This document shows, piece after piece, positions 9,837 to 18,331 of a DNA stretch of 64,000 nt. The stretch is from the NCBI GenBank assembly GCA_035650475.1, contig DASRHP010000010.1, forward strand, positions 228,835-292,834. Direction: 5' to 3'. Below the pieces are notes generated by a model. It saw only the letters and a program-made list of their open reading frames with translations. It did no database searches and had not been told where the DNA came from. How positions within the stretch are numbered: the stretch's first letter is position 1; every line of letters starts with the position of its first letter. The DNA is from Candidatus Binataceae bacterium. Lineage in GTDB: Bacteria > Desulfobacterota > Binatia > Binatales > Binataceae. The position numbers were made by a program, and so were the translations under genes.

Positions 9837-10679
9837 CTACTTGGCCAGTACGACCGCGTCGCCGACGCGTACCGTGCCGGGCGCGCCGATCGAAGCAAAG
9901 ACGCCGAGTTTGGCCTTGTGATGCTGCGCGGCGGTGCGCAGGATCGCGAGGTCGCGCGGCAGCTCACTCTGCGCATGGGTCGTCATCACGCAGCGCAGCG
10001 CCGGCTGCATCGCCGTGATCTTCACCTCCGCGCCGACTTCGAGCACGCCGTCGAGCCATTCGTCCTCGACGAAGCCGCCGCTGTCGCCGCCGGTATCGAC
10101 GAAGATGTTGGGTCGGAAGCGGCGCGGGTCAAGCACCGAGTTCGGTCCGCACAGCCGCTTCATGTGCATAACCGAGCCGCTGGCGAGTACATGGACCGCC
10201 GCCGAATCGAAGAATGCTCCGCGCATCAGGGCGAAGGTGCCGGGCAGCGTCTGGCGGGTCAGGCCGGGAAAGATCTGTTCGACCGGAACGTCGGCGAAGA
10301 TCGTGTTTGGATCGATCTCGCCGCGCGCATGCTCGTCGGGTTGCGCGGTCACCAGGCGCACCGGGCGTCCGAGCGTCGCCGACAGCCGTTCGGAGGCGTC
10401 CGGGTCGGCAGCGTGGATTCGCGTGCCGTCGGGAAAAACGATCGTTACCGGCGCGAGCGCTCCGGGCGCCGGCGCTGAATCGTAGCCGGCGCGAAAGCCC
10501 AGCATGTTCGGCCATTTCTTGGCGGTCGTGATCCCGCCCGAAGCCTCGCGCAGCGCCCAGGCGCGATCGCCGATCGCGCCGTTGGGCGTGAGCGGCAACT
10601 CGTCGAGCTTCTCTCCCAGCATCGACTTGACCGGATAGCGGTAAAGCGCGCTGACCACTCCGACCTTGCGCCGTTCCAT
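9837..10679 (-). CDS. MOSC domain protein with N-terminal beta-barrel domain
   Basis: 280 residues from the ATG at 10679, chosen because AAAGGA precedes it at good spacing; an upstream in-frame start at 10709 has none. The N-terminus VSALYRYPVKSMLGEKLDEL is the MOSC_N barrel. The C-terminal MOSC core has the conserved cysteine in ALRCVMTTHAQSELPRD followed by ILRTAAQHHKAKLGVFASI, typical of the YcbX/mARC branch. Members bind molybdenum cofactor and reduce N-hydroxylated compounds or move sulfur. No ferredoxin domain is fused, unlike YcbX of enterics, so a separate electron donor would be needed. It is monocistronic or follows the DUF2231 gene. Confidence 0.88.
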   Translation of the reverse strand: MERRKVGVVSALYRYPVKSMLGEKLDELPLTPNGAIGDRAWALREASGGITTAKKWPNMLGFRAGYDSAPAPGALAPVTIVFPDGTRIHAADPDASERLSATLGRPVRLVTAQPDEHARGEIDPNTIFADVPVEQIFPGLTRQTLPGTFALMRGAFFDSAAVHVLASGSVMHMKRLCGPNSVLDPRRFRPNIFVDTGGDSGGFVEDEWLDGVLEVGAEVKITAMQPALRCVMTTHAQSELPRDLAILRTAAQHHKAKLGVFASIGAPGTVRVGDAVVLAK

Positions 10680-10737
10680 CGTGCGTTCCTTTCCCAGGCA
10701 GATTACCATGTGCGCGCCGCGGGGTCGCGCGAGCGGG

Positions 10738-11580
10738 CTACAAACTGGTCGCGCCTGGATGCGGGTCGGGCGGACGTATCGTGGTGCCAGGCGCGGCCCC
10801 GGGCGCGGTGCTCGACGCCTTCAGATCGTCCGCCTTTGAAGTGGAACCGCCTGCGGTCGCGGAAGCGCTTGGAGCTGCCGCCGGGCTTGGCGCAGCAGAG
10901 GGTAGCGCGGCAGCGGGGGTCGACGGGGACGCCGACGGAGTGGCCGCGCCGGCACTGCCGCTCTCCGCAGGAGTCGCGGCGGGCGCGGTAGCCGAAGCGC
11001 CAGCCGCGGGCGTGGCGCCTGCGGCCGGAACGTACACTGTCGGAATCGGCGTGGCAGGCCCACTCGGCGTTTCGCTTGCCGCTGGCGTCGGCTGGGACGC
11101 GCCGGCGAAGGTGGCGGTGCCGACGCCGTAGTCGTAGACCAGCGCGCCGCCGAGATAACCCTGGTACGAAACAAGGATAAGTGCGGCGACCGAGACGATT
11201 AGATAGAGCGGACGCGAGCTCGCGATGAAGCCGAGCACCTGCACGCCGATCCGCCATACGGCGAGCGCCGTGATGACCCATGGAATGATGTCGTCACCGA
11301 GCCAGGCGTGGCGCTTGAGGACATCGAAGGCGGGACCGTCGGCGGCTTTGACCGCCTTCCATACCTTGTCGGCTTCCCATCCGCCGGTCACGCTGGAGCC
11401 CCATGCCGCTCCCGCCGCCACGATCATCAGCGCGAGCGCCGCGTAGCGCAGCCACAGCCGGTTCGAGAACAGGCTGGCGACAAGGTCGGCGACGACCGCG
11501 AGCACGAAGATCGCGACCGTGAAATGGTCGATTACCGGATGGATGTGCCACTGCTGAATAGTGGCGAGCAGGCTTTGCAT
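10738..11580 (-). CDS. DUF2231 family membrane protein with long Pro/Ala/Ser/Thr tail
   Basis: 280 residues. The start HIHPVIDHFTVAIFVLAVVAD matches the HPxxxHF signature of DUF2231, small four-helix inner-membrane proteins of unknown, possibly redox, function. Hydrophobic segments lie around residues 20-35, 43-60, 98-115 and 125-140. From about residue 160 to the end the chain is almost entirely Ala, Pro, Ser, Thr and Gly, about 120 residues that would be a flexible extracytoplasmic or cytoplasmic linker. The tail resembles that of the neighbouring GT-like protein at 11762-13621 and of the small lipoprotein at 30966-31154. AAAGGA precedes the ATG. The function is not known. Confidence 0.8.
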   Translation of the reverse strand: MQSLLATIQQWHIHPVIDHFTVAIFVLAVVADLVASLFSNRLWLRYAALALMIVAAGAAWGSSVTGGWEADKVWKAVKAADGPAFDVLKRHAWLGDDIIPWVITALAVWRIGVQVLGFIASSRPLYLIVSVAALILVSYQGYLGGALVYDYGVGTATFAGASQPTPAASETPSGPATPIPTVYVPAAGATPAAGASATAPAATPAESGSAGAATPSASPSTPAAALPSAAPSPAAAPSASATAGGSTSKADDLKASSTAPGAAPGTTIRPPDPHPGATSL

Positions 11581-11761
11581 CCCGGACGTCCTTTGGCGAA
11601 ACGGTTACCCCGCCCGCGTGCGTCGGTTTACGCCATGCGCAGCAGGCCGTGGCGGTTTTGGTCTTTATTACAGAGCGGCGCACGTCGCGCAAATCGCCTT
11701 GGGCGAAGCACGCGCAATTGTGCGGTCTCGCTCTTCGATGACGAGAAGAATCGGCTAGCGG

Positions 11762-13621
11762 CTAGACCGGCGGGCCGGAAGACGGAGTACCGGATGGCGA
11801 AGCTGTTGGCGAGGGCGCTGCCGACGGCGACGGGGCGACGCCGGGCGTTGGGACGGATATCGCGGCCGGCGTCGGCGCTGGCGCCACGGACGGTATGGGA
11901 GTTGCGGCAGGCGAAGCCGGGGGCGCCGCGCTGGGAGCCGTGGCGGGCGCGAAGATGACCGTCGCCGCGGTCGGGAGGCTGGGGCGCACGACGATCGTGG
12001 CGCGGTCGGTCTGAAGCGGACCCCATGCGCGCGCGCTTAGCAGGTAGTTCAAGGCGGCCGGCGGCGAGAGCGCCTCCCACCGCGGATGCCATGCGGCGGA
12101 CAGCTCGAACTCATAACGTGCCTGCACGTCGACCTGCGGCAGGTTCGGCGCTTCGGCGCCGGCGACGACCGCCGAGGCGCTTGCGGCGTTGTCTGCAGGC
12201 GCGAACTCGCGCAGATACCATCGCAGCACCGGCGAGCCGTCGGCAAAGAAGACCCGCGCGCTGCGGGCTGGCAACTGACCGATCACTCGCGTGCATTCCT
12301 GCCGGGCCTGAAGGGTGGTAACCGGCGCGGTCCAGAAGAGCAGCGCGGTGCGTGCCCACGGCGCCTGGCTGGCGTCGGGGGCATAAAAGACAAAGCTGTT
12401 GGCGGCCTGCACGTAAAGTGTCAGCAGCGCGAGCACGGCGAGCGGATAACGGATGACAGTCCACGCCGGCGCGTGATGGAGGTAGTCGATCGCGACGGCG
12501 CCGAGCAACGCCATCGGTACGATCATCTGGAGCACAAGCGCCGGCGAGCGCTGCGGCGTCCAGAGATAGAAGGCAACCGCCACCAGGCTCCAGATGAGCG
12601 CGCCCGTCGCCAGGCGCGACCGCACGCGTATCGTGACCACCGCGATCGCACCCGCCACGGCCAGAATCACGAGCAGGAACTCATAGAACGCGAATATCGG
12701 CAGATAGAAATTCAGCCCGGCCCTGAAGCCCGCTACGCCCGAGGGTGCAAAATTGATGTGCGCGGCCGCCACTACCGCGCCGAGTGGAGAGCGCGTCGCA
12801 AGCCCGCTCTCGAGCAGCGCCCACAGCGCCGCAGCCACCAGCACGCCGACGAAAAGCAGCGCCTTGCGCCGCGTCCACCACACCCGCACCTGGAGCATCG
12901 CGCGCCGGTCAGTTACGGCCCGCCCGAGGCCGATTACAGCAAGCGCGGCCAACATGAAGAGCGCGGTCATCATCGCGGGCGCGGCGGCACTCGCGAGCCC
13001 CAGACCAGCGGCCGCGCCGACTCCCGCCGCTCCGGCCGGCGTCGGCCTCTCGACAAGCTCGAGGAAGGCCGCAAGGGCGATCACTGCGAACGCAAGCGCG
13101 GGAACGATCGCCGCTGTGCTGCGCGCGAAATAGGCGGCGCTGGGCGAGAGCGCGATCAGCGCGGCAAAGGCGAGGGCGCCGGCGCGCCCCAGATGGCGGC
13201 GCATCGCGAGTGCCGCGCCAATCAGCAGCAGGCCGCTAAGCGCGTACGCGATGCGTGCGGCGAAGTCACCGGCGCCGAGACCTGCGAAGACCGCAGTCTC
13301 GGCCAGTTGAACCCAGCTCAGATGAGCGCCGACGGCGGCGTTGCCATGGAGCAGGGAGAGTTCGGTGAGCGCCTCGCTCGCCTCGGCGGGATCGAGCGGC
13401 CGCGCGCCGAGCATCAGCAGGCGGCTCACCACCGCCCAGCATGCCACCGCCGCCCATCCCAGATGCTCGGCCGTAAGGACGAAGAGCGCGCGCCCAAGGC
13501 GTTCGGCCGAGTGATCGCGGACCGCTTCGGGCGCGGCTTCGACGGCTTCGAACTCTTCCAGCGTGCCGAGCTCGACTCCGAGCCGCCATTCGTCGATTTT
13601 GCCCTTACCTTGGGAGGCCAC
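11762..13621 (-). CDS. GT-C type membrane protein (GT39 / Agl23-like) with Pro/Ala/Ser tail
   Basis: 619 residues, starting with GTG. After about 55 cytoplasmic residues there are roughly ten hydrophobic helices up to residue 400, then a soluble region (about 400-540) and a Pro/Ala/Ser/Thr-rich tail of some 70 residues. The first extracytoplasmic loop, VVSRLLMLGARPLDPAEAS, has the layout of the GT39/Agl23 proteins, but the usual His-Asp-Glu is reduced to D-P-A-E. ALSPSAAYFARSTAA resembles the loop that follows in these families. GT-C enzymes transfer sugars from lipid carriers on the outer face of the inner membrane. Substrate and catalytic competence are unknown. It is 181 bp upstream of the DUF2231 gene on the same strand. 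Confidence 0.7.
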   Translation of the reverse strand: MASQGKGKIDEWRLGVELGTLEEFEAVEAAPEAVRDHSAERLGRALFVLTAEHLGWAAVACWAVVSRLLMLGARPLDPAEASEALTELSLLHGNAAVGAHLSWVQLAETAVFAGLGAGDFAARIAYALSGLLLIGAALAMRRHLGRAGALAFAALIALSPSAAYFARSTAAIVPALAFAVIALAAFLELVERPTPAGAAGVGAAAGLGLASAAAPAMMTALFMLAALAVIGLGRAVTDRRAMLQVRVWWTRRKALLFVGVLVAAALWALLESGLATRSPLGAVVAAAHINFAPSGVAGFRAGLNFYLPIFAFYEFLLVILAVAGAIAVVTIRVRSRLATGALIWSLVAVAFYLWTPQRSPALVLQMIVPMALLGAVAIDYLHHAPAWTVIRYPLAVLALLTLYVQAANSFVFYAPDASQAPWARTALLFWTAPVTTLQARQECTRVIGQLPARSARVFFADGSPVLRWYLREFAPADNAASASAVVAGAEAPNLPQVDVQARYEFELSAAWHPRWEALSPPAALNYLLSARAWGPLQTDRATIVVRPSLPTAATVIFAPATAPSAAPPASPAATPIPSVAPAPTPAAISVPTPGVAPSPSAAPSPTASPSGTPSSGPPV

Positions 13622-13834
13622 CCTGCAAAGCAGCTATTCGGGCGCCGCCCGCTTGTCAACGCGCCGTGCGCGCGGGCTAAGCGATTTATCAACCGCCTGC
13701 CCCCGCTGCGGGCGACTCATGCTATCAGCCAGCGCCATGGCGGCTTGGCCGCGGCACATCGCTTGCCTGACCGTCGTGCTTGAGCGCGCGGGGCGCTATG
13801 CTGGAAAATTCGCTGTCCGGACGGCGAGCCAGGC

Positions 13835-15550
13835 ATGAACGCGCGCAGGCTAATCAGCGGAGCGGTTTCGATACTGATCGTGGCGGCGCTGCTCGCGCTG
13901 TTTTTCAGCTTCCGCGCCCACGCCCCCCATCTGCACGGGCCGCGCTTCAGCGTCTCGGTCCGCCAGCTGCCGTACTATGCCTTCTGCTCGTTCTACCGCA
14001 TGCTGGCGGCGTATGTGCTGGCGATGGTGTTCTCGGTCGCCTACGGGATGGCCGCAGCGCGCGGGCGGAGGTGGGAGCGGGTGATGATCCCGGCGATTGA
14101 TATCGCGCAGTCGGTGCCTGTTATCGGCTTTTTCCCCGCCGCGGTCTATTTCTTCGTCGCGCTCGCTCACGGCGGCCGGCTGGGGGTCGAGATGGCGGCG
14201 GTCTTCCTGATCTTTACCAGCCAGGCGTGGAATCTGGCGCTGGGCGTGTTCGAGTCGATGCGCACGATACCCGACGACTTGCGCCAGGCGCTCGAAGCCT
14301 TCGGCGCCAGCGCCTGGTTGCGTTTTCGCAAGCTGTCGTTGCCGGCCTGCGTGCCGAAGCTGGTCTACAACTCGATCCTGTCGTGGGTGGCTGGATGGTA
14401 CTTCCTGATCGCGTGCGAGATCATCACCGTCGGCCCCTCGCACTACCGGTTGCCGGGTCTGGGCAGCTACCTGATGGAGGCGGCGGACCGCGGGCGCAGC
14501 GGGGAGATCATCGCCGGACTGACGATGCTGCTGTTGATCATCGTCCTGATGGACCTGATGGTATGGCAGCCGTTGACCGTGTGGGCGGAAAAGTTCCGCT
14601 ACGAGTTTGCCTCAGGTGCCGCCGGCGAACCGATGGGCTCGCTAGGGATGCTGCACGCGCTGAGTGCGCTGGGCCCGGCGGTTTATCGCACCGCGCGCTT
14701 CGTGATACGGCCGCCGGCGGCGCTGCTGCGCGTGTTGCTCGCCGGCCTGCCGGCGCTTGATTCCACAACCCGCGCGCGCATTGCGCGCGCCGCTCGCGCC
14801 ACCGGCTACGCGGCACTGATCGCGCTCTGGCTGATCTTCCTCTATGCGATTTTCAAGGGGCTCGCCGCCCTTGCCCACGCGCTCAGCGGACCGTGGCCGG
14901 ACCAGGCGCGCTTGATTCCCGCCGCCACCGGCGCCTCGATCCTCCGGATCGTCGTCGCCTACTCGATCTCGCTCGGCTGGACGCTGCCATGCGCGCTCGC
15001 GGCGGCGGACAATGTGCGCTTTCGCCGGTGGCTGGCGCCGATTGCCGAGATTGTCGGTTCGATGCCGGCCACCGCGCTCTTCCCGCTTATCGTGCTGTTC
15101 GTGGTCGAGGTGACCGGCGGTATGAATCTCGCCTCGATCCTGCTGATCCTGACCGGCATGCAATGGTACCTGCTGTTCAACCTGCTCGCCGGCGTCAACC
15201 AAATCCCCGAAGACCTCAAGGAGGCGGCGCACGCCTATGGTCTGAACAGGTTGGCCATCTGGCGCAAGCTCACCGTGCCAGCGCTGGTGCCGTCGATCGT
15301 CACCGGCAGCATCACGGCGTGGGGTGGCGGCTGGAACGCGTTGATTCTGTCGGAGTACTTTTCCTATCGCGGCAAAACCTACAAGGTGCTGGGGCTGGGC
15401 GCGCTGCTCGACGCCGCGACCTACGAGACCGGCGACAGCATGATGATCCTGCTTAGCCTGCTTTCGATGGTCGTGGTAGTGGTAGGCTTGAACCGGCTGG
15501 TTTGGCGCAGGCTGTATAACGTGGCGACCGAACGTTACAGGATCGATTGA
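13835..15550 (+). CDS. ABC transporter permease with two fused BPD domains (NitT/TauT-like, COG4986 type)
   Basis: 571 residues made of two homologous permease halves of about 270 residues, each with five to six hydrophobic helices. Each half carries an EAA loop for contact with the ATPase: LEAFGASAWLRFRKLSLPA in the first and EAAHAYGLNRLAIWRKLTVPA in the second. Both halves also share a GWxxLxxxE segment after the loop. Such duplicated permeases are assigned to nitrate/sulfonate/bicarbonate-type importers. Here the ATPase gene starts 39 bp downstream and an AAA-associated protein follows, but no periplasmic binding-protein gene lies within reach. The substrate cannot be told. Confidence 0.9.
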   Translation: MNARRLISGAVSILIVAALLALFFSFRAHAPHLHGPRFSVSVRQLPYYAFCSFYRMLAAYVLAMVFSVAYGMAAARGRRWERVMIPAIDIAQSVPVIGFFPAAVYFFVALAHGGRLGVEMAAVFLIFTSQAWNLALGVFESMRTIPDDLRQALEAFGASAWLRFRKLSLPACVPKLVYNSILSWVAGWYFLIACEIITVGPSHYRLPGLGSYLMEAADRGRSGEIIAGLTMLLLIIVLMDLMVWQPLTVWAEKFRYEFASGAAGEPMGSLGMLHALSALGPAVYRTARFVIRPPAALLRVLLAGLPALDSTTRARIARAARATGYAALIALWLIFLYAIFKGLAALAHALSGPWPDQARLIPAATGASILRIVVAYSISLGWTLPCALAAADNVRFRRWLAPIAEIVGSMPATALFPLIVLFVVEVTGGMNLASILLILTGMQWYLLFNLLAGVNQIPEDLKEAAHAYGLNRLAIWRKLTVPALVPSIVTGSITAWGGGWNALILSEYFSYRGKTYKVLGLGALLDAATYETGDSMMILLSLLSMVVVVVGLNRLVWRRLYNVATERYRID

Positions 15551-15589
15551 CCCAAGGTGAGCGGCGATGTGTGACGATCCGCCAGAGCC

Positions 15590-16348
15590 ATGGCCCTGCT
15601 CGAGCTCAGACAGGTTTCCAAGAGCTACCCCCACGCCAAGGGCAACCTGCGCGTGCTCAACGAGATTTCCTTCAGCGTCGAGCGTGGCGAATTCGTCGCG
15701 ATCGTGGGGCCGTCGGGGTGCGGCAAATCAACTCTGCTCAGGATCATCAACGGGATCATTGCGCCGACCGCGGGCCAGGTGCTGTACAACGGCCAGCAGG
15801 TGGACGGCATCAACCCCGAATGCGCGATGGTTTTTCAGTCCTTTGCGCTGCTGCCGTGGCTGAGCGTGAAGGCCAACGTCGAACTCGGGCTGGAGGCGCG
15901 TGGCGTGCCGCCCGCCGAGCGCGAACGGTTGGCGACCCTGTATATCGATAAGGTGGGACTCGATGGTTTCGAGGAAGCCTACCCGCGCGAGCTTTCGGGC
16001 GGGATGAAGCAGCGGGTTGGGCTGGCGCGCGCGCTGGCGGTTGAGCCCGCGGTCTTGCTGATGGACGAGCCGTTCTCGGCACTCGACGCGCTGACCGCGA
16101 TCGGCCTGCGCGAGGAACTGCTCGACATCTGGCAGGCGCCCGACAGCCCGGTCGAAACCATCATCATGGTCACCCACATCATCGAGGAGGCGGTCGAACT
16201 GGCGGATCGCATCCTTGTGCTCTCGGCCGGGCCCGGACGGCTGGCGGGCGACCTGAGGGTCGATTTGGCGCGCCCGCGCGACCGGCGCAGCGAACCTTTC
16301 AACAGCCTCACCGACAAGGTCTTCTCGCTTATCGAGGAGCGCGCTTGA
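15590..16348 (+). CDS. ABC transporter ATP-binding protein (NitT/TauT type)
   Basis: 252 residues. Walker A GPSGCGKST at 40-48, Q-loop VFQSFALLPW at 81-90, signature LSGGMKQR at 135-142, Walker B LLMDEP at 156-161 and the switch His in MVTHIIEEA are all intact. The set resembles TauB/SsuB/NrtD ATPases, and the missing D-loop anomalies suggest a working enzyme. It powers the duplicated permease encoded just upstream. Many relatives of this subgroup carry an extra C-terminal domain (AAA-associated); here that domain is a separate gene, whose ATG overlaps this stop by one base (TGATG). Confidence 0.93.
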   Translation: MALLELRQVSKSYPHAKGNLRVLNEISFSVERGEFVAIVGPSGCGKSTLLRIINGIIAPTAGQVLYNGQQVDGINPECAMVFQSFALLPWLSVKANVELGLEARGVPPAERERLATLYIDKVGLDGFEEAYPRELSGGMKQRVGLARALAVEPAVLLMDEPFSALDALTAIGLREELLDIWQAPDSPVETIIMVTHIIEEAVELADRILVLSAGPGRLAGDLRVDLARPRDRRSEPFNSLTDKVFSLIEERA

Positions 16349-16848
16349 TGGCTCCGCCGGCGATCCATCCGATTCCTGACAGCCAGTTGCCATGGGTCTT
16401 CGGCTTGCTCGAGATGCTCGAGGACCGCGGCGGGCGCGAGGACGGCTACAAGATCGCACGCGACCTCAACTTCAAGTTTGCCGACCTGCTCAAGGTGATG
16501 AAGGCGGCCGAGATCCTCGGCCTGGTTTCGACCCCGGCGGGCGACGTGGTGCTCGAACCGCTGGGGCGCGAGTTCCTCGCCGCCGACGTCAACCAGCGCA
16601 AACGGATCATCCGCGAGCAGCTGCGCAAGCACACCCTGTTCGGATACCTGGTGCGCCTGTTGCGCGCGCAGGAGGATCACTCGCTCAACAAGGAGGTCGT
16701 GCTCGAACACCTGGCGATGCTGCTGCCGGACGAATCGCCTGAGCGGATGTTCGCGACCGTCGTCAACTGGGGCCGCTTCGCCGAACTCTTCGGCTACAAC
16801 AAGGACGACGATCGCTTTTATCTCGACGAGGAAGGTGAGAAGGCGTAA
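16348..16848 (+). CDS. Free-standing AAA-associated (ABC transporter C-terminal) domain protein
   Basis: 166 residues matching the domain usually fused behind NitT/TauT-type ATPases (AAA-associated C-terminal domain, COG4754-like). The N-terminal region has a winged-helix look: GLLEMLEDRGGREDGYKIA, then LLKVMKAAEILGLV and a small wing. A second helical part, RKRIIREQLRKHTLFGYLVRL, ends with the conserved NWGRFAELFGYN and a short YLDEEG tail. In fused proteins it probably senses a signal or regulates the ATPase. The ATG overlaps the ATPase stop (TGATG), so translation is coupled and the two proteins likely form one complex. A TTG one codon upstream is not preferred. Confidence 0.82.
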   Translation: MAPPAIHPIPDSQLPWVFGLLEMLEDRGGREDGYKIARDLNFKFADLLKVMKAAEILGLVSTPAGDVVLEPLGREFLAADVNQRKRIIREQLRKHTLFGYLVRLLRAQEDHSLNKEVVLEHLAMLLPDESPERMFATVVNWGRFAELFGYNKDDDRFYLDEEGEKA

Positions 16849-16853
16849 GCGCG

Positions 16854-16881
16854 CCGGCGCGCGCGCAACTCGCGGCGCCGG
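16854..16881 (+). terminator. Probable terminator of the ABC transporter operon
   Basis: Five bases past the stop of the AAA-associated gene. CCGGCGC (16854-16860) pairs with GCGCCGG (16875-16881), and inside it CGCG pairs with CGCG around a CAACT loop, giving an 11-bp stem with one bulged base. TTGAGATATTTTG follows, a weak T-rich stretch. Confidence 0.55.
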
Positions 16882-16940
16882 TTGAGATATTTTGTGAAAT
16901 AGTCAATAAGTCCCGGAGATTCGGAAGGAGAATATCCCCC

Positions 16941-17318
16941 ATGAGCACCGAGAACGAAAGAATAGTCAATGAGTTCTGCAAGACCTGGTCGACACTCAAT
17001 ATCGACAAGGTAATGGAGTTCTTCGCTGACGACGCCGTTTACCATAATATCCCGCTCAAGCCCGCGCATGGCAAGGCCGAGATCCGCAAGGTCATCGACG
17101 GCTTCATGCCCGGAACCACGGCGCTGGAATTCAAGATCCTCAATACGGCAAGCGCCGGATCGGTTGTGTTCAACGAGCGCGTGGACTCCTTCACGGTCAA
17201 CGGCAAGCATATCGCGTTGCCGGTCGCCGGAGTTTTCGAGCTGAGCGGGGGCAAGATCAGGGCCTGGCGCGACTACTTCGATCTGCCGACCTACGTCAAC
17301 CAGATTAAGGGCAAATGA
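16941..17318 (+). CDS. Limonene-1,2-epoxide hydrolase family protein
   Basis: 125 residues, full length for a compact NTF2-fold LEH. The five residues of the Rhodococcus LEH active site can be aligned: Tyr34 and Asn36 in VYHNIP, Arg80 and Asp82 in NERVDSF, and Asp111 in WRDYFDL. In LEH these position a water and protonate the epoxide, opening it in one step. Conservation of all five supports true epoxide hydrolase activity rather than a generic SnoaL-like role; the substrate may be a terpene, steroid or other epoxide. A strong ribosome site (GGAAGGAG) precedes the ATG. It stands alone after the ABC operon terminator and has no signal peptide, so it is cytoplasmic. Confidence 0.85.
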   Translation: MSTENERIVNEFCKTWSTLNIDKVMEFFADDAVYHNIPLKPAHGKAEIRKVIDGFMPGTTALEFKILNTASAGSVVFNERVDSFTVNGKHIALPVAGVFELSGGKIRAWRDYFDLPTYVNQIKGK

Positions 17319-17668
17319 CGCGGCGCAGGATCATCGTTGCGCCAATCGCGCGACGCGGCGGATTCTCCGAAGATTGCGGCCGGCCGCGATAAGCCGGCGG
17401 TTGAAGACCGCGGGGCGCCGCTCCCGTTGCAGGAAGCGGCGCCGCGGCGCGCATGGCGGGTTTGTTCGGTCCTGCGAACCGAAAAACGGCGACTTAACGA
17501 TGGTCGCGGATGATGCCCGTGGCGAGCCGCTAGCGCGCTGGGATTCAGGTTGACCGCCATAGCGGAAATTTTCGACGCCCCAAGCGATGCGCGAGCAGAT
17601 TGTTCTTGGGTCAGGTCGTGGCGACCTGATAAACCTCGACTTAATAGAGGCCGTCAGGGGAGCGCCAG
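17319..17668. other. Intergenic region (350 bp) with one strong inverted repeat
   Basis: No coding frame with family features was found. The one clear structure is the hairpin listed separately at 17414-17443. The last 100 bases before 17669 include TTGACCGCC at about 17550 and GGGAGCGCCAGGTG just before the GTG start of the next gene, which would carry its promoter and ribosome site. I see no convincing -10/-35 pair. Confidence 0.5.
17414..17443. repeat. Perfect 9-bp inverted repeat (hairpin) in intergenic DNA
   Basis: GGCGCCGCT (17414-17422) and AGCGGCGCC (17435-17443) are exact complements separated by 12 nt. No T tract follows on either strand. It may be a transcription stop for the LEH gene or only a stable GC-rich hairpin. 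Confidence 0.5.
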
Positions 17669-18226
17669 GTGATCAATCCAGCGAAAGTGGCAGGTCTTAT
17701 GGCGTTGACCGCGGTTGCCGTTGTCGTCAGCGGTGCGTTGGTGCGTGCCGACGAGCGGGCCGTGCGCGAGGCGCCAACCATTCTTGCCCAGAACGGAGAG
17801 GCTAACGGAAACGCCGCCGCGACCAGCGCAGCGTCCGCCACGGGGGCATGCGCCGCGCCCCATCAGTACGTCGATCTCATCAACGCGGGCCAGTACGACG
17901 AGATAGGCGGCTTGTTCGCGGAGGACGCCGTCTATATGGGACCGGACGGCAAAACCCGCTACGGCGCCAAGGCAATCGGCGAGTTCTACATTCACTTTCT
18001 CGGCGCGCTGAAGCCTCGGGTCAAGCCTGCCAGCTTCATCCAGGACGGCCACGACTGCGTGATGGAACTGACGAACCAGAACAAACTGACCGGCAAGTAC
18101 TCGTTGGTAGCGATCGACCACTTCACGGTGAACGGGCAGGGCAAGATTTCGCGCTTCATCGTCTATCTGCGGCCGGGCGACCGCTTCACACAGACTATCA
18201 ACGCCGCCCTCGCCAAGGTCCACTGA
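17669..18226 (+). CDS. Exported SnoaL/NTF2-fold protein
   Basis: 185 residues with a signal peptide. MINPAKVAGLMALTAVAVVV and a cleavage region after ALVRADE are followed by a low-complexity Ala/Asn/Ser linker (about 42-58). The mature domain (60-185) has the NTF2 layout: QYVDLINAGQYDEIGGLFAE, DAVYMGPDGKTRYGAKAIGE and a final beta hairpin HFTVNGQGKISRFIVYLRP. Two cysteines (in GACAAP and DCVMEL) could form a disulfide in the periplasm. It shares a fold with the LEH-like protein 350 bp upstream, but the LEH catalytic Arg-x-Asp is absent, so an enzyme role cannot be assigned. Start GTG at 17669 with AGGTG nearby. Confidence 0.75.
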   Translation: MINPAKVAGLMALTAVAVVVSGALVRADERAVREAPTILAQNGEANGNAAATSAASATGACAAPHQYVDLINAGQYDEIGGLFAEDAVYMGPDGKTRYGAKAIGEFYIHFLGALKPRVKPASFIQDGHDCVMELTNQNKLTGKYSLVAIDHFTVNGQGKISRFIVYLRPGDRFTQTINAALAKVH

Positions 18227-18331
18227 AGCGCGGACGCGCTGGCAGGGTCTTTCCCCTCTGCCGCGCCAGGTCTGGCCAAAGAGATGGGCTTTTGGCGGAT
18301 GGGGCGATCGCGTTAGACTGCGATCCGCACC

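Noticed and set aside
12086..13783. 565-codon open frame opposite the GT39-like gene
   Set aside because: Arg/Gly/Glu-rich shadow with no motif.
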